Shown here one piece after another: positions 49,229 through 62,255 of a DNA stretch of 64,000 nucleotides (positions are counted from its first letter, which is position 1; each line of letters starts with the position of its first letter). Both the position numbers and the translations under genes were made by a program. The notes beneath the pieces are model-generated. The model worked only from the letters and a program-made list of their open reading frames with translations. It was not told where the DNA came from and did no database searches. The stretch is from NCBI GenBank assembly GCA_000231825.2, contig JH720304.1, forward strand, positions 756,978 through 820,977. Reading direction: 5' to 3'. This DNA comes from Tetrahymena elliotti 4EA. Lineage: Eukaryota; Ciliophora; Oligohymenophorea; Hymenostomatida; Tetrahymenidae.

Positions 49229-50431
49229 TCATTCTTTGTATCTAAAGTCTTTAAATTAAGCTTGACAAATAGGGCAGTTCTTTTTAGATTCCATCAATTT
49301 TAATACACACTGAATACAAAATCTTGAATGATTACAGGGATTGAGGATGCAAATCTTTTGGGTATTCATAAAACAGATACAGCATTCATCACCATCATTA
49401 AAAGACGCAGTTAAGGTAGTTTAGGTATCCTCACAATTTTTTTCCTTTAACATTCTAGATTACTTAGATTCAATCCTTTTCTCAAATTATGAGAATATAT
49501 AATAGTTGACTAAGCCAAATCTTATTGTATCTTGATCTTTAATCTTAACAGATTTACCAGGTTATATTATTTTTGCTATTTTATAATCTGCCTCCTCGCA
49601 GTTCCAAATTTTTATTTTATTTTTCTAAAACTATATGTAACATTAATTATTTGCGATCATGGGATCATCTTTCAATAAAGACTAATGCGACTTGCCTATC
49701 ATTAACTTTTATTCAAAGGGAACACTTTAAGTAATTTAAAAAGGCTCTATTGTATCATCAACCATGCATTTAAATGTAAGAACAAAATCAGTAACCATAA
49801 AACTCATAGTATAATCTATAGTACAAGAAAATAATCCAATTGCAATGCAATCCTTTGGCTTTATGGGTGAGTTATCAATGACTAGAAATGAACCATTTTT
49901 AGAATTATTGTCGGTTAAATACCATGATTGCTTTTCTTTGTTCCAGTAAAATTTAGCATGATTTGAACTTATCGAACTCAATTCATCACTTATTATAATT
50001 TTATTTTATGATTTAGATCTACCCACCATTACTTCCTCAGAACCATCGCTTTCATAAATTTAATCAGGCAGATTCATTTTAATTTATTATACTATGTCTT
50101 ATTTTAATTTTAATTGTATGCATTTTAATATTTTTGTAAGAAATGTACTATTATCTATAATTTCAGGATCTCCTAAATCTTTTAAAAACTTTTAATCAAG
50201 CTTCTAAGTTATATTTGACTATAATACAACACTTGGTTTATGATAATCTTCTTCTTCTACAACTTAAGTTGGATTTTTAGTAACATTTAGAAGCTAGCTT
50301 TCATAATTATCATTATTTGCTTCATTTTCTACTTTGTTATTAAAATAATTATTGTATTCTTTTTTTTCTTACTTATCTGGATTTATAAAAATATTAGAAT
50401 TGCAATTCTATGATATTATCATGCTCTCCAT
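49229..50431 (-). CDS. FHA-FHA-RING E3 ubiquitin ligase, copy B
   Basis: One intronless frame of 400 residues. FHA 1 (about 134-210) is canonical: VMVGRSKSQNKIIISDELSS, SISSNHAKFYWNKEKQSW and LTDNNSKNGSFLV, with the G-R-S, S-x-x-H and N-G-S positions that contact phosphothreonine. FHA 2 (about 235-320) reads MIGKSHQSLLKDDPMIANNQ, then IKIWN and TIRFGLVNYYIF. It has G-K-S but lacks the S-x-x-H histidine. The RING (about 349-393) is CCICFMNTQKICILNPCNHS, RFCIQCVLKL and NCPICQAQF, complete. It shares domain order, RING spacing and the DF-containing C-terminus with copy A, so the two come from a tandem duplication; copy A has the weaker FHA1. Likely role: ubiquitylation of phosphorylated targets, in cell-cycle or damage signalling by analogy with CHFR and RNF8. 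Confidence 0.85.
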
Positions 50432-53400
50432 TATGTTTTATGAATTTGAAACATGGAAGCTAAAAGAATTCCCTAGTTAAAAGGGTTAACTCATTTTTAT
50501 TTGTTATTATAATCCTAATAATCTTTTTAATATGTTAATAATATTTGCTTTAATTTAAATATGCTTTTTGAAAAAAAATAGATAATAATTATATAATCAA
50601 TCAGAAATCTTATTTCATCTGCTTAATTTGCAATGATTGATTGATTTTGCATATTTTGCTATATTAAATAATCTTTATATCATTCTTTCTATCTTAACCT
50701 GAAAGGATTAACTGCATTAACATTTAATTAAAAATCAAAATATAAAAACCATTTGTTTTTAATTATTTCATCTGTAACATAAATTTATTATTTATCCTTA
50801 TCCGCATATAAATTTTTGCTTTGCGTTAAGACCTAACCACTTCTACTAAATTTAATATTTAATTAAGAATCTATTTCTACATCAAATTTACTTAATTTTA
50901 AAATAACTGAATACATTTAAAATCTGACAAAAAAAGTAAAATATTAAATAATCAATTTTATAAATTTATAAATTATTTGCTTGGATATGAGATTTAAAAA
51001 CAATAAATAATCTTTACTCTTTTTAAGTGAGCAAAAAATTACACATTTTAAAAAATATAAATTGATGGTTTTTATGGAGTTAATTAAATAGATACTTAAA
51101 AAAGTAATATAATGTAATTTAAATTGAGGAGAAGTTAAGAGATTAATATTTATTTTTATTTGTGTTTTTATATTAAAATCTTTTCAATAATTATCTAATG
51201 AAATAGCATAATTATAAAAAAATACTTTTTTGTTATTCTTTTTAAAATTTGAAGTTTTTTTGATGCTTATTATAAGAATGGCTATTGGAATCTCTTTTAT
51301 AAATAATAACTATGATTCATAAAAAATAAATATGAAGTTATAGTGTCTCTTTATTATTAAAATATTCTTTAATATATGGCAGTGATTTTATGACTATACT
51401 AGTATAATTATAAGAGCTAATATTGTAAAATAAGGTAACTATGTTAATTCTAAATTCAAATTTTAGAACATTTTGGAAAGATATTTTGTTAGATTTGATT
51501 ATTTTTTTATTTTTAAAAATGGCTATTATAATTAAATTATAATAGCCAACTTTTCATCAGAATTTTTTATTTAGATGATGATCTCACCAAAGTTACTATT
51601 TTAATTCTAAATATCTTTTAGTCTTTGAGTAAATATCAAAAATAATTAATTATAAAATCATAATTTGGCTATGTTAAAATTATGTGTAATTTATCATTTT
51701 GAAATTTGATTAATAATTATCTGTAAGCGAAAATTAGTTGAATATCAAAAAATTAAAATTTGTTTGACTTTGCTTCTTTGATTAACATAATCTTTTGATT
51801 TTTTAAGTTAGTATCAATTATTAGTAACAAAACGAGTTTACAGATGGTATTTTTTTATTTACTTAACTTATTTAGGTATCTTTTAGATTCTTAATACAAC
51901 TCATTAAAGATACCTTTAATTAGGAAAAATTATAAACTTCACAGAAATTATAAACCAAATATTCAATCATATTAGAAGATCTTCTATTCTTTTATTTTAC
52001 AAACATCTTATCATTATATCTAACACTTAAATATCTTTTAATATTAACATTTTTGAAGATTTTAGGTTATTTATAAAACAGCTCTTTTAAAAATAAATTT
52101 TACTTTTAGAATTAAATAGATTGTTGCATTTATTTAAAATTTTTCAAAATAGATATTGATTTTATCATACCACATTAAACATAGATTTAGCTCTAAAGTT
52201 ATTCAAAAATACAAAATAAAAATTGGATCTTACTTTAAAGAGAATAAACACCCAAAAATTAATCTCTAATCATACATAACTTAGCCTTAATATAATTATT
52301 CATAACTTTTTTTCCATTGTAAAATTAGCCTATGGATAATGTAGCAGGAAAGTAGATTGATTATTCTGTTTATCATGTATTTATAATAATTAAAAATTTT
52401 TTTATATAACTTAGAATTTTTCTTTGAAAAATAGTACATTTTAGAATTTTTTTTAAAAAAATGTTGGATTGGTTATCCATTATTTAATTTTATTACCCAA
52501 AAAATTATTCTTGTAATTAGCATTAAGATAAAAAGTTAAGTTATGTTAATAAAATTAGTTTAAAAAGGTAGATAGAATATCAAAGAGTCTCAGAAAGTTA
52601 CTAAAGTAAAAAGTAATTATTTAGATCAATAAGAAAATGTAAGTCTTATTTCCTAATCTTACTTTTTCAAATAATTTCTTTAAATATATTTTTTTTATCC
52701 TAAAAATTTCTTTTACTCTTTGAATTATTATGTTTTTTAATAAATATTTGAAATAAAAAAAATAATTTCATATTTTATTAATTTATTCTAAATTCTTTGA
52801 ATTGAATCATCTTTGCAAGCTCTTTTCTTCTTATCCATTCCTATCAAATTCAGCCTTTTTATTTTCTATAACTCAAATCTAAAGGATTAAGGTATTTTAT
52901 TAATTTATTCAGGAGGTACTTATTCAACATATTTAAATACTAAGGTTTCTTTTAATTCCATTAGTAGTTTTTGCTACATTCAGCCAATTTTCTTATAAAT
53001 CTTTAGAAATTTTTAACTATTAGGATTTAGGATTAATTTTGATCAGAGTATTAAAAAAAGAAAAGTTTAAGGATTACTTTCTCATTCATCTTTTTAAATG
53101 TCATTAAATAAAATCAACTGGATTTCTCACAAATTAAAAATTGAGCTTACTTCAGTAAATTTTCAGTATTTGGTACTGTTTTTTAAATTTTTCATGCTCA
53201 ATAATATAAATATTCTTCAGCTGAAAATGAAAAATAACTAATAAAAGCAATAAATTCAATAAAATTGTTTTAAACTAAATTTATTTTATCAATTATTGCT
53301 TTTACATTGATGTTTCAAATACTTTATTAAAAGAAATCAAAATTATTTAAAAATTAATATGTGGTTGAAATTGTTAAGTTTTGAAATGATAGAAGAAACA

Positions 53401-53688
53401 TAATATGCTAATTATTCAATACTGTTTTGCTTAAATTCTAAAATGTCATCAAAAATTTTATCTTTAAATTTTTGATGAAATAAATAAAAATATAAATATG
53501 TAAATTAAATTAGAGCAAATTTACTTTGTTTAGTATAGGATTGTTTTTTTAATTTATGAATTAGCTATGAATTTTGAATGGTTTGAAATAGTGGATAAAC
53601 AATAATGTTTAGACTACTAAACAAATTATTGTTGATATTTAGATATAATTAATATTATTAACAAATAACATAAATTAAAAATAGTCTA
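50432..53688. other. long gene-poor stretch with one coding-like relic
   Basis: Over 3 kb of AT-rich sequence. On the minus strand, from ATG at about 53101 to TGA at about 52853, a frame reads MTFKKMNEKVILKLFFFQYS and KKPQYLNMLNKYLLNKLIKY; a neighbouring frame continues RLNLIGMDKKKRACKDDSIQ. The overlapping plus-strand frame is also open (about 52799-53309) but lacks an early ATG. The minus-strand reading could be a decayed gene. The rest holds nothing recognisable. Confidence 0.45.
52785..53101 (-). pseudogene. possible decayed gene fragment
   Basis: The minus strand from about 53101 down codes about 83 residues, rich in Lys, Asn, Leu and Tyr, before TGA near 52853. The sequence after it continues in another frame as GMDKKKRACKDDSIQRI. 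This looks like one gene with a frameshift, but no family is recognised, and chance cannot be excluded in such AT-rich DNA. Confidence 0.25.
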
Positions 53689-54464
53689 ATGGAAGAAGAA
53701 AAAAAAGAGGATCCCACCTTTTTTTATAATGAAAATAAAGAACCTGACCCTGATATGAAAGGTCACTTCTTTATCACCTAAATCTAAACCTTAATAATTG
53801 CAATATTTATAACGGCCATGATGCAAATATCAAACCATTTGGCCTTGTATTTGATCTACTGCTGCCCTATGTATTTCTTCCTTGTTTTGATTTAGTATTT
53901 TGCTTTTTGGAAACCTGAAGCTGATCTCACAACTTGGTATAACATTTACAACATAGTCATGTTTGTCATTTGTGTGCCTATATTTTTTGGAGTATTTTTT
54001 GGTGTTTTTCATCCAACTGCATCAGTAGAATTTACTTAAGTTTAGAATTGTTAACTCATTGGAGTGTAAACAAAATGGATAGAATAAACAGAAAAGTACT
54101 CAATTTTTTATGTAAATTTTGAGCATGGAGGTAAATAGTACCTAGGTTCTGCATGTGCCTCTGATTTTAGTGAAGAGTCAACAACGGCTCCTATTCTACC
54201 TTACAAATTTTATTATAAATATGATGGAGTTGCGTAAGTTATTACAGTTAGCATGAATTCTAAGTATTTAGTATTTTTTAAAAATAGATGTGGTTCAAAT
54301 ACAAACAACACAGATCTTTAATATTAATATCATAGATTACTATCCCAAAATCATTTGAACTCAACTGAGTTAAATAGCAAAGATAGAATTCTTAGAACTG
54401 GAGGTGGAGGCCGCAGTGGAGGAGGTGGTCATAGTGGAGGCCATAGCGGAGGTAGCCATAGCCA

Positions 54465-54497
<33 letters not shown>

Positions 54498-55150
54498 CCG
54501 TAGTTCTTCAAGTAAAAAATTAATTTTTTTTTTGACATTTCTACTTATTGATTTATGTTTTAAAAGGTTCATGCTATAGAGATTATTTATGGAGCAAAGT
54601 AAAGATAGCTAGTTGGTTATGTTAAGATAGAGACTTCGATGAAGAAGACCTGATGGAGCCTTAGTCATGCTATGTCAGTTTTTTTTCAGGTGATAAAGCA
54701 GTTTAAAATGGTTTAAACAGAGCACCTATGAGAGATGAGTATGATATTCCTATAGTAGCGTATCAAAAGCATGCCTATTTTCCAAAAATAGATTTGGTTT
54801 GCCTTATCCTATTTAGTTACTATAATTGGATTTTATCATTTAATTCGATATTTTAGTATACAGCAAATTATTTCTTGAGAATTCTTCGAAAAATCACACA
54901 AAAAAAACTATTAGATTGTCAAAATGAAGAATAAAAATTTGGGTAAAATTCAGTATAAAGGCTTAAGACTAGCCAAAATTAATCAAATTTTGAATCTAAT
55001 CTTGATTAATCTAATAATTAGAATAATGATAATAGTATTAATAACAATAACGATACATAGCCTTAGTAATTAATAAAGCCTATGCTAGAAAATGAAAATA
55101 AAAATAATCAAAGTTTAGCAAAATAAGAAAACTAGATTACGTATTTGTGA
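53689..55150 (+). CDS. tandem membrane protein family, copy 1
   Basis: Three exons (53689-54233, 54288-54511, 54567-55150; introns 54 and 55 nt) give 450 residues. Exon 1 codes a short acidic start (MEEEKKEDPTFFYNENKEPD), two or three membrane segments (LIIAIFITAMMQISNHLALY, LIYCCPMYFFLVLIQYFAFW, VMFVICVPIFFGVFFGVFHP) and the start of a Cys-containing domain (NCQLIG, ACASDF). Exon 2 codes CGSNTNNTD and then a Gly/Ser/His-rich tract of about 45 residues with nine AGT serine codons in a row. Exon 3 codes SCYRDYLWSKVKIASWLCQD, QSCYVSFFSGDKAV, a last membrane segment (LVCLILFSYYNWILSFNSIF) and a Gln/Asn-rich tail. Conserved cysteines suggest a lumenal or extracellular disulfide-bonded domain. No family is recognised. 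Confidence 0.8.
54466..54492 (+). repeat. (AGT)9 trinucleotide run in coding sequence
   Basis: Nine consecutive AGT codons code polyserine at the end of the Gly/His/Ser tract of family copy 1. Copies 2 to 4 have no run of this length. Confidence 0.9.
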
Positions 55151-57636
55151 AGTTGTTTGCCCATTTGTAAAATTTTTATTTTATTAATTAAAAAATTCTT
55201 CGAAATGTTTTTTTCTTTTTAAAAAAATAAATTATAATTTTAAAACTGTAACCTTCTATTTATCATTTTATGTTTAATTTAATTATTATCAAATCTCAGA
55301 TAAAAGAGGTCACAACTTATGATATTTAACTTTAATAAATAATAATTATCTAAAAATTTATTGTTTTTTGTTTCTGATAATTAAAAAAAAATAATTTTTT
55401 AATAATTCTTATTTTTTAATTTTTTTAGCAAATGTAAATCTATTAGCTTTTAGAATGAATAAATTTCATCAGAATAACATTTTTATTTTATTTTTTTGTT
55501 GTCATGATAATATTTCTCTATTTATAGTATGCCAACTATTTTTAAAATTTACTTAATTGTTTTAAGCTTTAACAGTATTTCCTTTTATCTCGGTACTTGG
55601 ATTAAATGCCAAAACCAAAACCAATCTAGGTACAGGTAAATTTTATTGATATTAGAGTGAATGAATATACAAATAAAATATAAAATTAAAGATATTTACC
55701 TTTGAATGTAAACTAAAAATATAACAGTATGCTAAATTAAACATAAATGTATTAATAAAATACTAAGATATTTTCTATAATATTTATTTTACTTTAGCTG
55801 GAATTTTAGGTTTAGATTTTTCTTTCATCTTATATTCATCCTAATACTCACTTTAATTTTAATTTGAATTAAAAACACGGAAAAAAAATAAAAAAAAAAA
55901 ACTTTCTTAAAATGATGATAATTATTACGATTTTTTAAATAATTTTTAGGTTGAAATGTGTCTAATACTATGGCTAGTAACAATTAATGATTAAAATTAT
56001 TAAACTAAAATTATAAAATTTCATTAAATTGAGTTTATGATTATATTGATAAATATGTGTCTATTCTTTAATGGTAACCTTATTTTTGCAATAAAAAATA
56101 AAATTATTAGACATTTTATATTATTCTTCACTTTTAAGTTTTTAATGACTTTTTTATTTCAAAAAGCATTACTTATAGTATCCATATCAATGCATTCTAT
56201 TTATTAATATAATGGGAGAAATTTAAGTTATCAGTAAGTAATTAATAATTAGATCTAATTAATTATCATTTTCTTTGAAATAATTTTAATTAGTTACAAA
56301 GGATTTTACAAAATTATCAATGGATTTTAAAGCATTCACTTTTTTAGAAAATAGTTTTTTATATGATATTCGTTCAACTCAATGTCAACTTATAAAATGT
56401 TAACTCTACTTTAAGAAGATTTGCATAAATTTAAATTAATAATAAAAAAATAAATGATAAAGATATAATTGATTGAGCCTTAGTAAAACTAAAACAAAAT
56501 TAATTAAGATTAAGTTGATTCTTAAATAAATTGATAATTTCAACTGAAAAGATTAGTTTGAGGGGTCGCCATTTAGTTAATATTATAATTAAATTCCCCC
56601 ATAAATAACTTAACTACCAGATTAATCAATGTTTTTTGCAAAATTAAATGAATGATTAAAATGTATTTAATGGAAATGAAAAAGAAGGAAAACAAATTTT
56701 ATATCTTTTACTTTGATTGTCTGAAAGCAGTATTGTAAATATTCTTAATATAGTATTTAATTTAAAAAATTAGATTTAAAATTTAACTTACTTTGCTAAT
56801 TTTGCTCTTCTTTCTGACTCTGAAAAAGTTAAAATTTATTAAGCATTAAAATCATTTATAAAACTACATAAAACTTATTTACCCTACCTAAATATTATTA
56901 AAATGTTACTCACTTCTTTTATTGATTTATATTTTTTTCTTATAATATGGAAGTTGATTGTATACTTAATAACTTATTTTCTAAAAATGAAATATAAATA
57001 TGTGTTAAGTGGAAAAACTTATCTTTAATAACTTTTTTTCTTGAAAATTTAATTTCTTCTATATTCAATTAAGTAATAACATTTAAATTATTTTTATAAT
57101 TACGTTTTAGAACAAATATTGATAAAATTTTTAATAATATTTGTATACAGTAATTTCTTCCTTATTTTTAAACTCTAAAAAGCTATATCCACAAAATAAA
57201 TTTCCGATCTAACATCATCATCATTTTTTATTTTCTATGGTAGAGATGAATTAAATGTAGGAATTTTTACAGTAAAAAAAATAATTAAAATTAACTAAGA
57301 ATAAAACATTTTAAAATATTACTTCAATGTTTTTTAATAAGCTGTCAAAATTGTATTTATGAAAACCTTAACCTTCTTTAACAAGCTAGATAATGTTTAA
57401 TGACATCTTAAGTTTTTTCTATACTTCTCAAATCAGAAAATAAAGGAACAGGATTGTAAGTCAAATTAAAGCTAATTCACATTGATAAAATAGATTGAAA
57501 TATTTAATTTTTAATTGAGTTAATTTAGTCAATATAAACTCAATTTAATAAGCTAGAAAGATATAAAAGTTTTATATTTAGAAACTTTGATTTTATCAAT
57601 ATTTAGTAAACAATACTAAGATTAAAAGAATAAAAA
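55151..57636. other. long spacer between family copies 1 and 2
   Basis: About 2.5 kb of AT-rich DNA with no supported gene or family remnant. It is more than three times longer than the other spacers in the array (about 0.7 to 0.8 kb). Confidence 0.5.
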
Positions 57637-59307
57637 ATGGAAGCAGAGAAAAAAGAAGCTCCTACATTTTTTTACAATGAGAATAAAGATCCTGACCCTG
57701 ATATGAAAGGTCACTTCTTTATTACCTAAATCTAGACATTATTTATAGCAATATTAATCACAGGTCTGATGTAGTTATCTAATCATTTAGCCATGTACTT
57801 GATCTACTGTTGCCCTATGTATTTCTTCTTAGTTTTAATTTAATACTTTGCTTTTTGGAAACCCGAAGCTGATCTAACTGTGTGGTTCAATTTATACAAT
57901 TTCCTCATGTTCATTATTTGCTTGCCTATTTTTTTTGGAGTATTTTTTGGCGTTTTTCATCCTTCAGCATCTTTAGAATTTACAAAAGTTTAAAATTGTC
58001 ATTTGATTGGCTCACTGAATAAATGGATTGAATAGACAGAGAAATATTCAATTCTTTATATTAATTTTGAGCATGAAGGCAAGAAATACCTTGGGTCAGC
58101 ATGTGCATCTGATTTCTATGAAGAAAGTACTACTCAGCCAATTCTTCCATATAAATTTTATTATAAATATGATGGAGTAGCGTAAGTTAGTTTATTTATA
58201 TTTATGAGTAATATAGCTTATTTTTAATCAAAAAGATGTGGCTCTATTGAAAATGTAACAGATCCATAATACTAAATGAATAGGTTACTATCCTAAAATT
58301 ATTTGAATTAAACAGAATTAAATTATTCGCAAAGAATTCTCAGAACAGGAGGAGGAGGCCATAGTAGTGGAGGTGGTAGCCATAGCAGTGGAAGTCATAG
58401 TAGTGGTAGCCATTCCTCTTCAAGTATCAAATGAATATTTATTTTTGCAAAGTTAGTTAAATTTTTTTATCGTAATTAAATAGATTCATGCTATAGAGAT
58501 TATACATGGAGTAAAGTAAAAATTGCTAGTTGGTTATGCTCAAGTAGAAATTATAAAGTAGAGGATTTAATGCAACCTTAATCATGTTATGTTAATTTTT
58601 TTACTGGAGATAGAGCATATGAAAATGGTTAAAAAAGGGCTGCTATGAAGGATGTATATAATTTTCCTTTAATTGCATATAAGCCACATGCTTATTACCC
58701 TAAAGCAGATTTAGTTTGTTTAATATTATTCAGCTATTATAATTGGATTTTAGCATTTAATTCCATATTTCAGTACACAGCTAATTATATCCTGAAATTA
58801 ATTAGGAAAACCAGCTAATAAGCATAATAAAATGTAGAATAAAAAGCTAACCAAGATCCAATACATATGGAATAGATAAACAAAGATATTTGGAATCCTT
58901 AAACAAATGGAGATTTAGTTAACTAATAATAAATATATTTATAATAAGTCAATGGTAATTAACAAAATGATCAGTATCTAAAGCCTACTTAACCCTATTA
59001 AGAATCTCAATATCTACCATAGATGCCCTTGTATTAAATTTAAATGCCATATTATTAATAATAAATTCCTTAATATTAACCATAAATGCCTTATTACTAA
59101 CCTTAAATACCATAGTAAGACCCTTAAACAGCTTAATATTAACCATAGTAGGAATAGCTACCTAATTAACCTTAATAAATGACATTTCCTGCTTATGCAT
59201 TAGGTTTAGGCCTTTCACCATTTTAACATAATCAATAAGGTAATGAAGAAAATCTAGTTAAAACCATAATAAAAAGGGAGAGCTAAACTTCTAATCCTAT
59301 GTTATGA
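57637..59307 (+). CDS. tandem membrane protein family, copy 2
   Basis: Three exons (57637-58181, 58236-58423, 58484-59307; introns 54 and 60 nt) give 518 residues, the longest copy. The N-terminus (MEAEKKEAPTFFYNENKDPD) and membrane part (LFIAILITGLMQLSNHLAMY, LIYCCPMYFFLVLIQYFAFW) closely follow copy 1, which looks its nearest relative. Exon 2 ends with a Gly/Ser/His tract (GGGGHSSGGGSHSSGSHSSG). Exon 3 has SCYRDYTWSKVKIASWLCSS, NFFTGDRAYENG and the last membrane segment (LVCLILFSYYNWILAFNSIF). The tail is a long, cytosolic-type Pro/Gln/Tyr-rich repeat (QMPYYQQQIPQYQPQMPYYQ and similar) about 90 residues long. That repeat is absent from copies 1 and 3. Function unknown. Confidence 0.8.
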
Positions 59308-60045
59308 ATTTATTTTCTTAATTTCATTTGATGAAATAAAATATATCTTTAATTTAGAGTTAAATAATTTAAAGAATTAAGAATTGACTTTATCTTAATA
59401 AGTAATTATTTTTGTAAGCCTTGCTGATGATTTATACAATTTTTTTTATATTTTTATTTTCAAATAATTGATTAGTATTTGATAAAAAATATTAATGTTC
59501 AACAATTCTAAAAATAGAAAAAATTTAATTAATATATTAATTATTTTTGTGAAAAATCATGCTAACTGTAAAAAATAATTTATAGAAAATTATTCTTGTA
59601 AATTTTTTTGAAAAAATTTAATATCAAATGTGAAAAAAAAATAAAAAATATAATTAGCAAATTAATTCAATAAGGCAAAAACTCTGTTAAATATCACTAT
59701 TTGCAATAATGCACTTGGTGATATTTTATTATTGGATTAGCAATATATAAAAATATTGAAATTGAAGAGAGTAAATAAATCAATTCCCTAAAACATTAAT
59801 TTTCTTTTAGTGATTTATTATCTGTTTCATAATTAAAGAATAAATCCATAAGTAAATTTATAATTTATTAAATGTTACTTTTGCTTATTGAAAGATTTGA
59901 TAAATAATTGATATTTATTGAATGGTCAAAAGATGGTTTTTAATATTATAATTAAATAGATGGTTATAAAAGAAAGCAAATAATTAAAGTTAGGCAAAAT
60001 AATTTGTCAAGTTTATTTTAATAGAAAATTAATAATTAGTAAGAA
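59308..60045. other. spacer between family copies 2 and 3
   Basis: AT-rich, no gene seen. It presumably contains the promoter of copy 3. Confidence 0.5.
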
Positions 60046-61478
60046 ATGGAAGTAAAAGAATAAGAGCCTGTTGTTATTAGTTGCTAAGAAAATAATGACT
60101 CTGATAATAATAATATAAGTCATTTCTTTTTAACTCAAATTTAGACATTAATTCTAGCTATATTTATCACAGCTATGATGTAATACTCTAATCATCTAGC
60201 CGTATATTTGATTTATTGTTGCCCTATGTATTTCTTCACTGCCATAATTTAGTATTTCATTTTCTGGAGGCCTAAAGACAATATGGGTATATAGTTTAAT
60301 ATATATAACTTAATAATGTTCTTAATCTGTTTACCTATATTTTTTGGGGTCTTTTTTGGTGTTTTTCATCCAACTGCCTCTGTTGAGTTTAAATAAGCAT
60401 AGAATTGCTAAATAATTGGATAACTTAGCAACTCGATTGAGCAAGCTGAAAAATACTCAATTTTTTATGTTAATTTTGAATATGAAGGAAAGTAATATCT
60501 AGGATAATCTTGCTCTTCTGATCTTTATTAAGAAAAGCCTTCTAATGTGATTCTTCCTTACAAATTTTATTATAAATATGATCCTATTAAGTAATTTATT
60601 TTATTATTTTTATGAAGTAGCCTAGATATTTTTTAATAAATTAGTTGTGGTCTTTCAAATACAAATAAAACAGATCCATAATATCAATATGGTAGGCTAC
60701 TCTAATAAAATTATTAAAATTAAACTGAGAATCTTAGAAATTTAAGAATACTTAGAAGAGGAAGTGTAAGAAGTAGATCTTTTAGTGGTGGTTCTAAATC
60801 TCGTATCAAATTAATTTAACTATTTTAATTTAACATTAATTTATTATTAAAGGTACCTGTACTAATTTATACAGATGGAGTAAAGTTAAGATAGCTAGTT
60901 GGTTATGTGAAGATAGAGATAATGATATAGAAACATACATTGAACCTAGATCATGCTTTGTTAATTTTTTTACAGGTGATAAAGCAGTATAAAGTGGATA
61001 AAAAAGAGAAACCATGAGGAATCTATACAATTTCCCTCTTATAGCATATAAGTAAAATGCTTATTATCCAGAAGCAGATTTAATATGCTTGATCATATTC
61101 ACATACTATAATTGGATTTTATCATTTAATTTAATATTTTAATGTACAGCGAGTTTCTTCCTAAAAAAAATCAAAAATTTTAATAATTTGATGGTTGTCC
61201 CATTATAAATAAAGTAGAATGAGCTACAGCCAATTTAACAAGACCACTCAAATAAAGAGAAAAGAAGATTTTAAACTCATTAAATACAAATATATTAGTA
61301 ATAAATGAGTATTAATATGAGTAATTAAGGAGATTAAATGGTTTAGTCTATGATACCACTAGATTAGTTTTAATAATCATTTTATAGTTCAGATTAAAAA
61401 AATTCAATTCTAGTTAATGATAAAGATGGAAATACTAAATAGAATCCATAATATTAAGATAGAGACCCAATACTTTGA
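60046..61478 (+). CDS. tandem membrane protein family, copy 3
   Basis: Three exons (60046-60590, 60645-60802, 60853-61478; introns 54 and 50 nt) give 442 residues. It is the most diverged copy: the N-terminus (MEVKEQEPVVISCQENNDSD) lacks the shared TFFYNENK-type motif, and the PDPDMKGH segment is replaced by Asn-rich sequence. The membrane part is kept (LILAIFITAMMQYSNHLAVY, LIYCCPMYFFTAIIQYFIFW, IFFGVFFGVFHPTASVEF). Exon 2 is the shortest and its tract is basic and Ser/Arg-rich (RRGSVRSRSFSGGSKS), with almost no Gly-His repeats. Exon 3 has TCTNLYRWSKVKIASWLCED, NFFTGDKAVQSG and the last membrane segment (LICLIIFTYYNWILSFNLIF), then a Gln/Met-containing tail. Cysteines shared with the other copies are present. 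Function unknown. Confidence 0.8.
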
Positions 61479-62255
61479 AAATTAATATTATATATCAAAA
61501 TTATTAAATATGATTACATTCTTTATTTTTAAAAGTATGTTTGTATTTATTTTTAAATAAAATGATGATTTTACAGTGCATTCTTTAAAAAAAGTTTTAT
61601 TTTTTGAAGTTAAAATGTACTTAATGTAATTCCTGGCTGAAAAGATCTGAGACGAAAATCTTAGGGTGCTCATTTTTACTCAAATTTATATTTTCACTCT
61701 TTAATTACCTCTAAATAAATATGGGGTCTGAGGGTAAGAGGAATTACAATAATATTTTCCATAAAATTTTATACTTCAGATAGATACTATTTATTATCTA
61801 ATAATCAGTACCCTACAAAATTACTATTAAAATGAAATATTGTTTAAAGTAATTTGAAATTAAAATAGATATGAGCTTTGGATTTTTTACAACTGTTTTT
61901 GTATCTAACTAAAAATAGTGAAAAAAGCATTTGTCAATTTCAATATCCTTTTTTTGTAAATTAAAATAAATCAATTGTACAGATTTAAATACTTTTTTAG
62001 ATTTGATTAATTAATATAATTATGTAATTCGATAACTTTTACAGATTTTACAAACCTAAATTAAGTTCTATAGCTTTTACATATTCTTATTTGTACGAAC
62101 GAACTTAGATTTAGTTATTAAAATTTGTAATAACTTATCGATAATTTGAAATAGCCAAAAAAAAAACTTGATTTCGATTTTGAAAAGGTAGATGTAAAGA
62201 AATAATTAATTGTTTTGTCAATAATTTATTAATTATTAGATTTTTGGCTATAAAA
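61479..62255. other. spacer between family copies 3 and 4
   Basis: AT-rich, no gene seen. Several ACAGATT(T/A) words near 61980 and 62042 recur, but no defined element is recognised. Confidence 0.5.

Noticed and set aside
49736..49981. A separate 81-residue FHA-like protein on the minus strand
   Set aside because: It is only the TAA/TAG-free part of the FHA-RING copy B gene. With TAA and TAG as Gln the frame extends to 400 residues.
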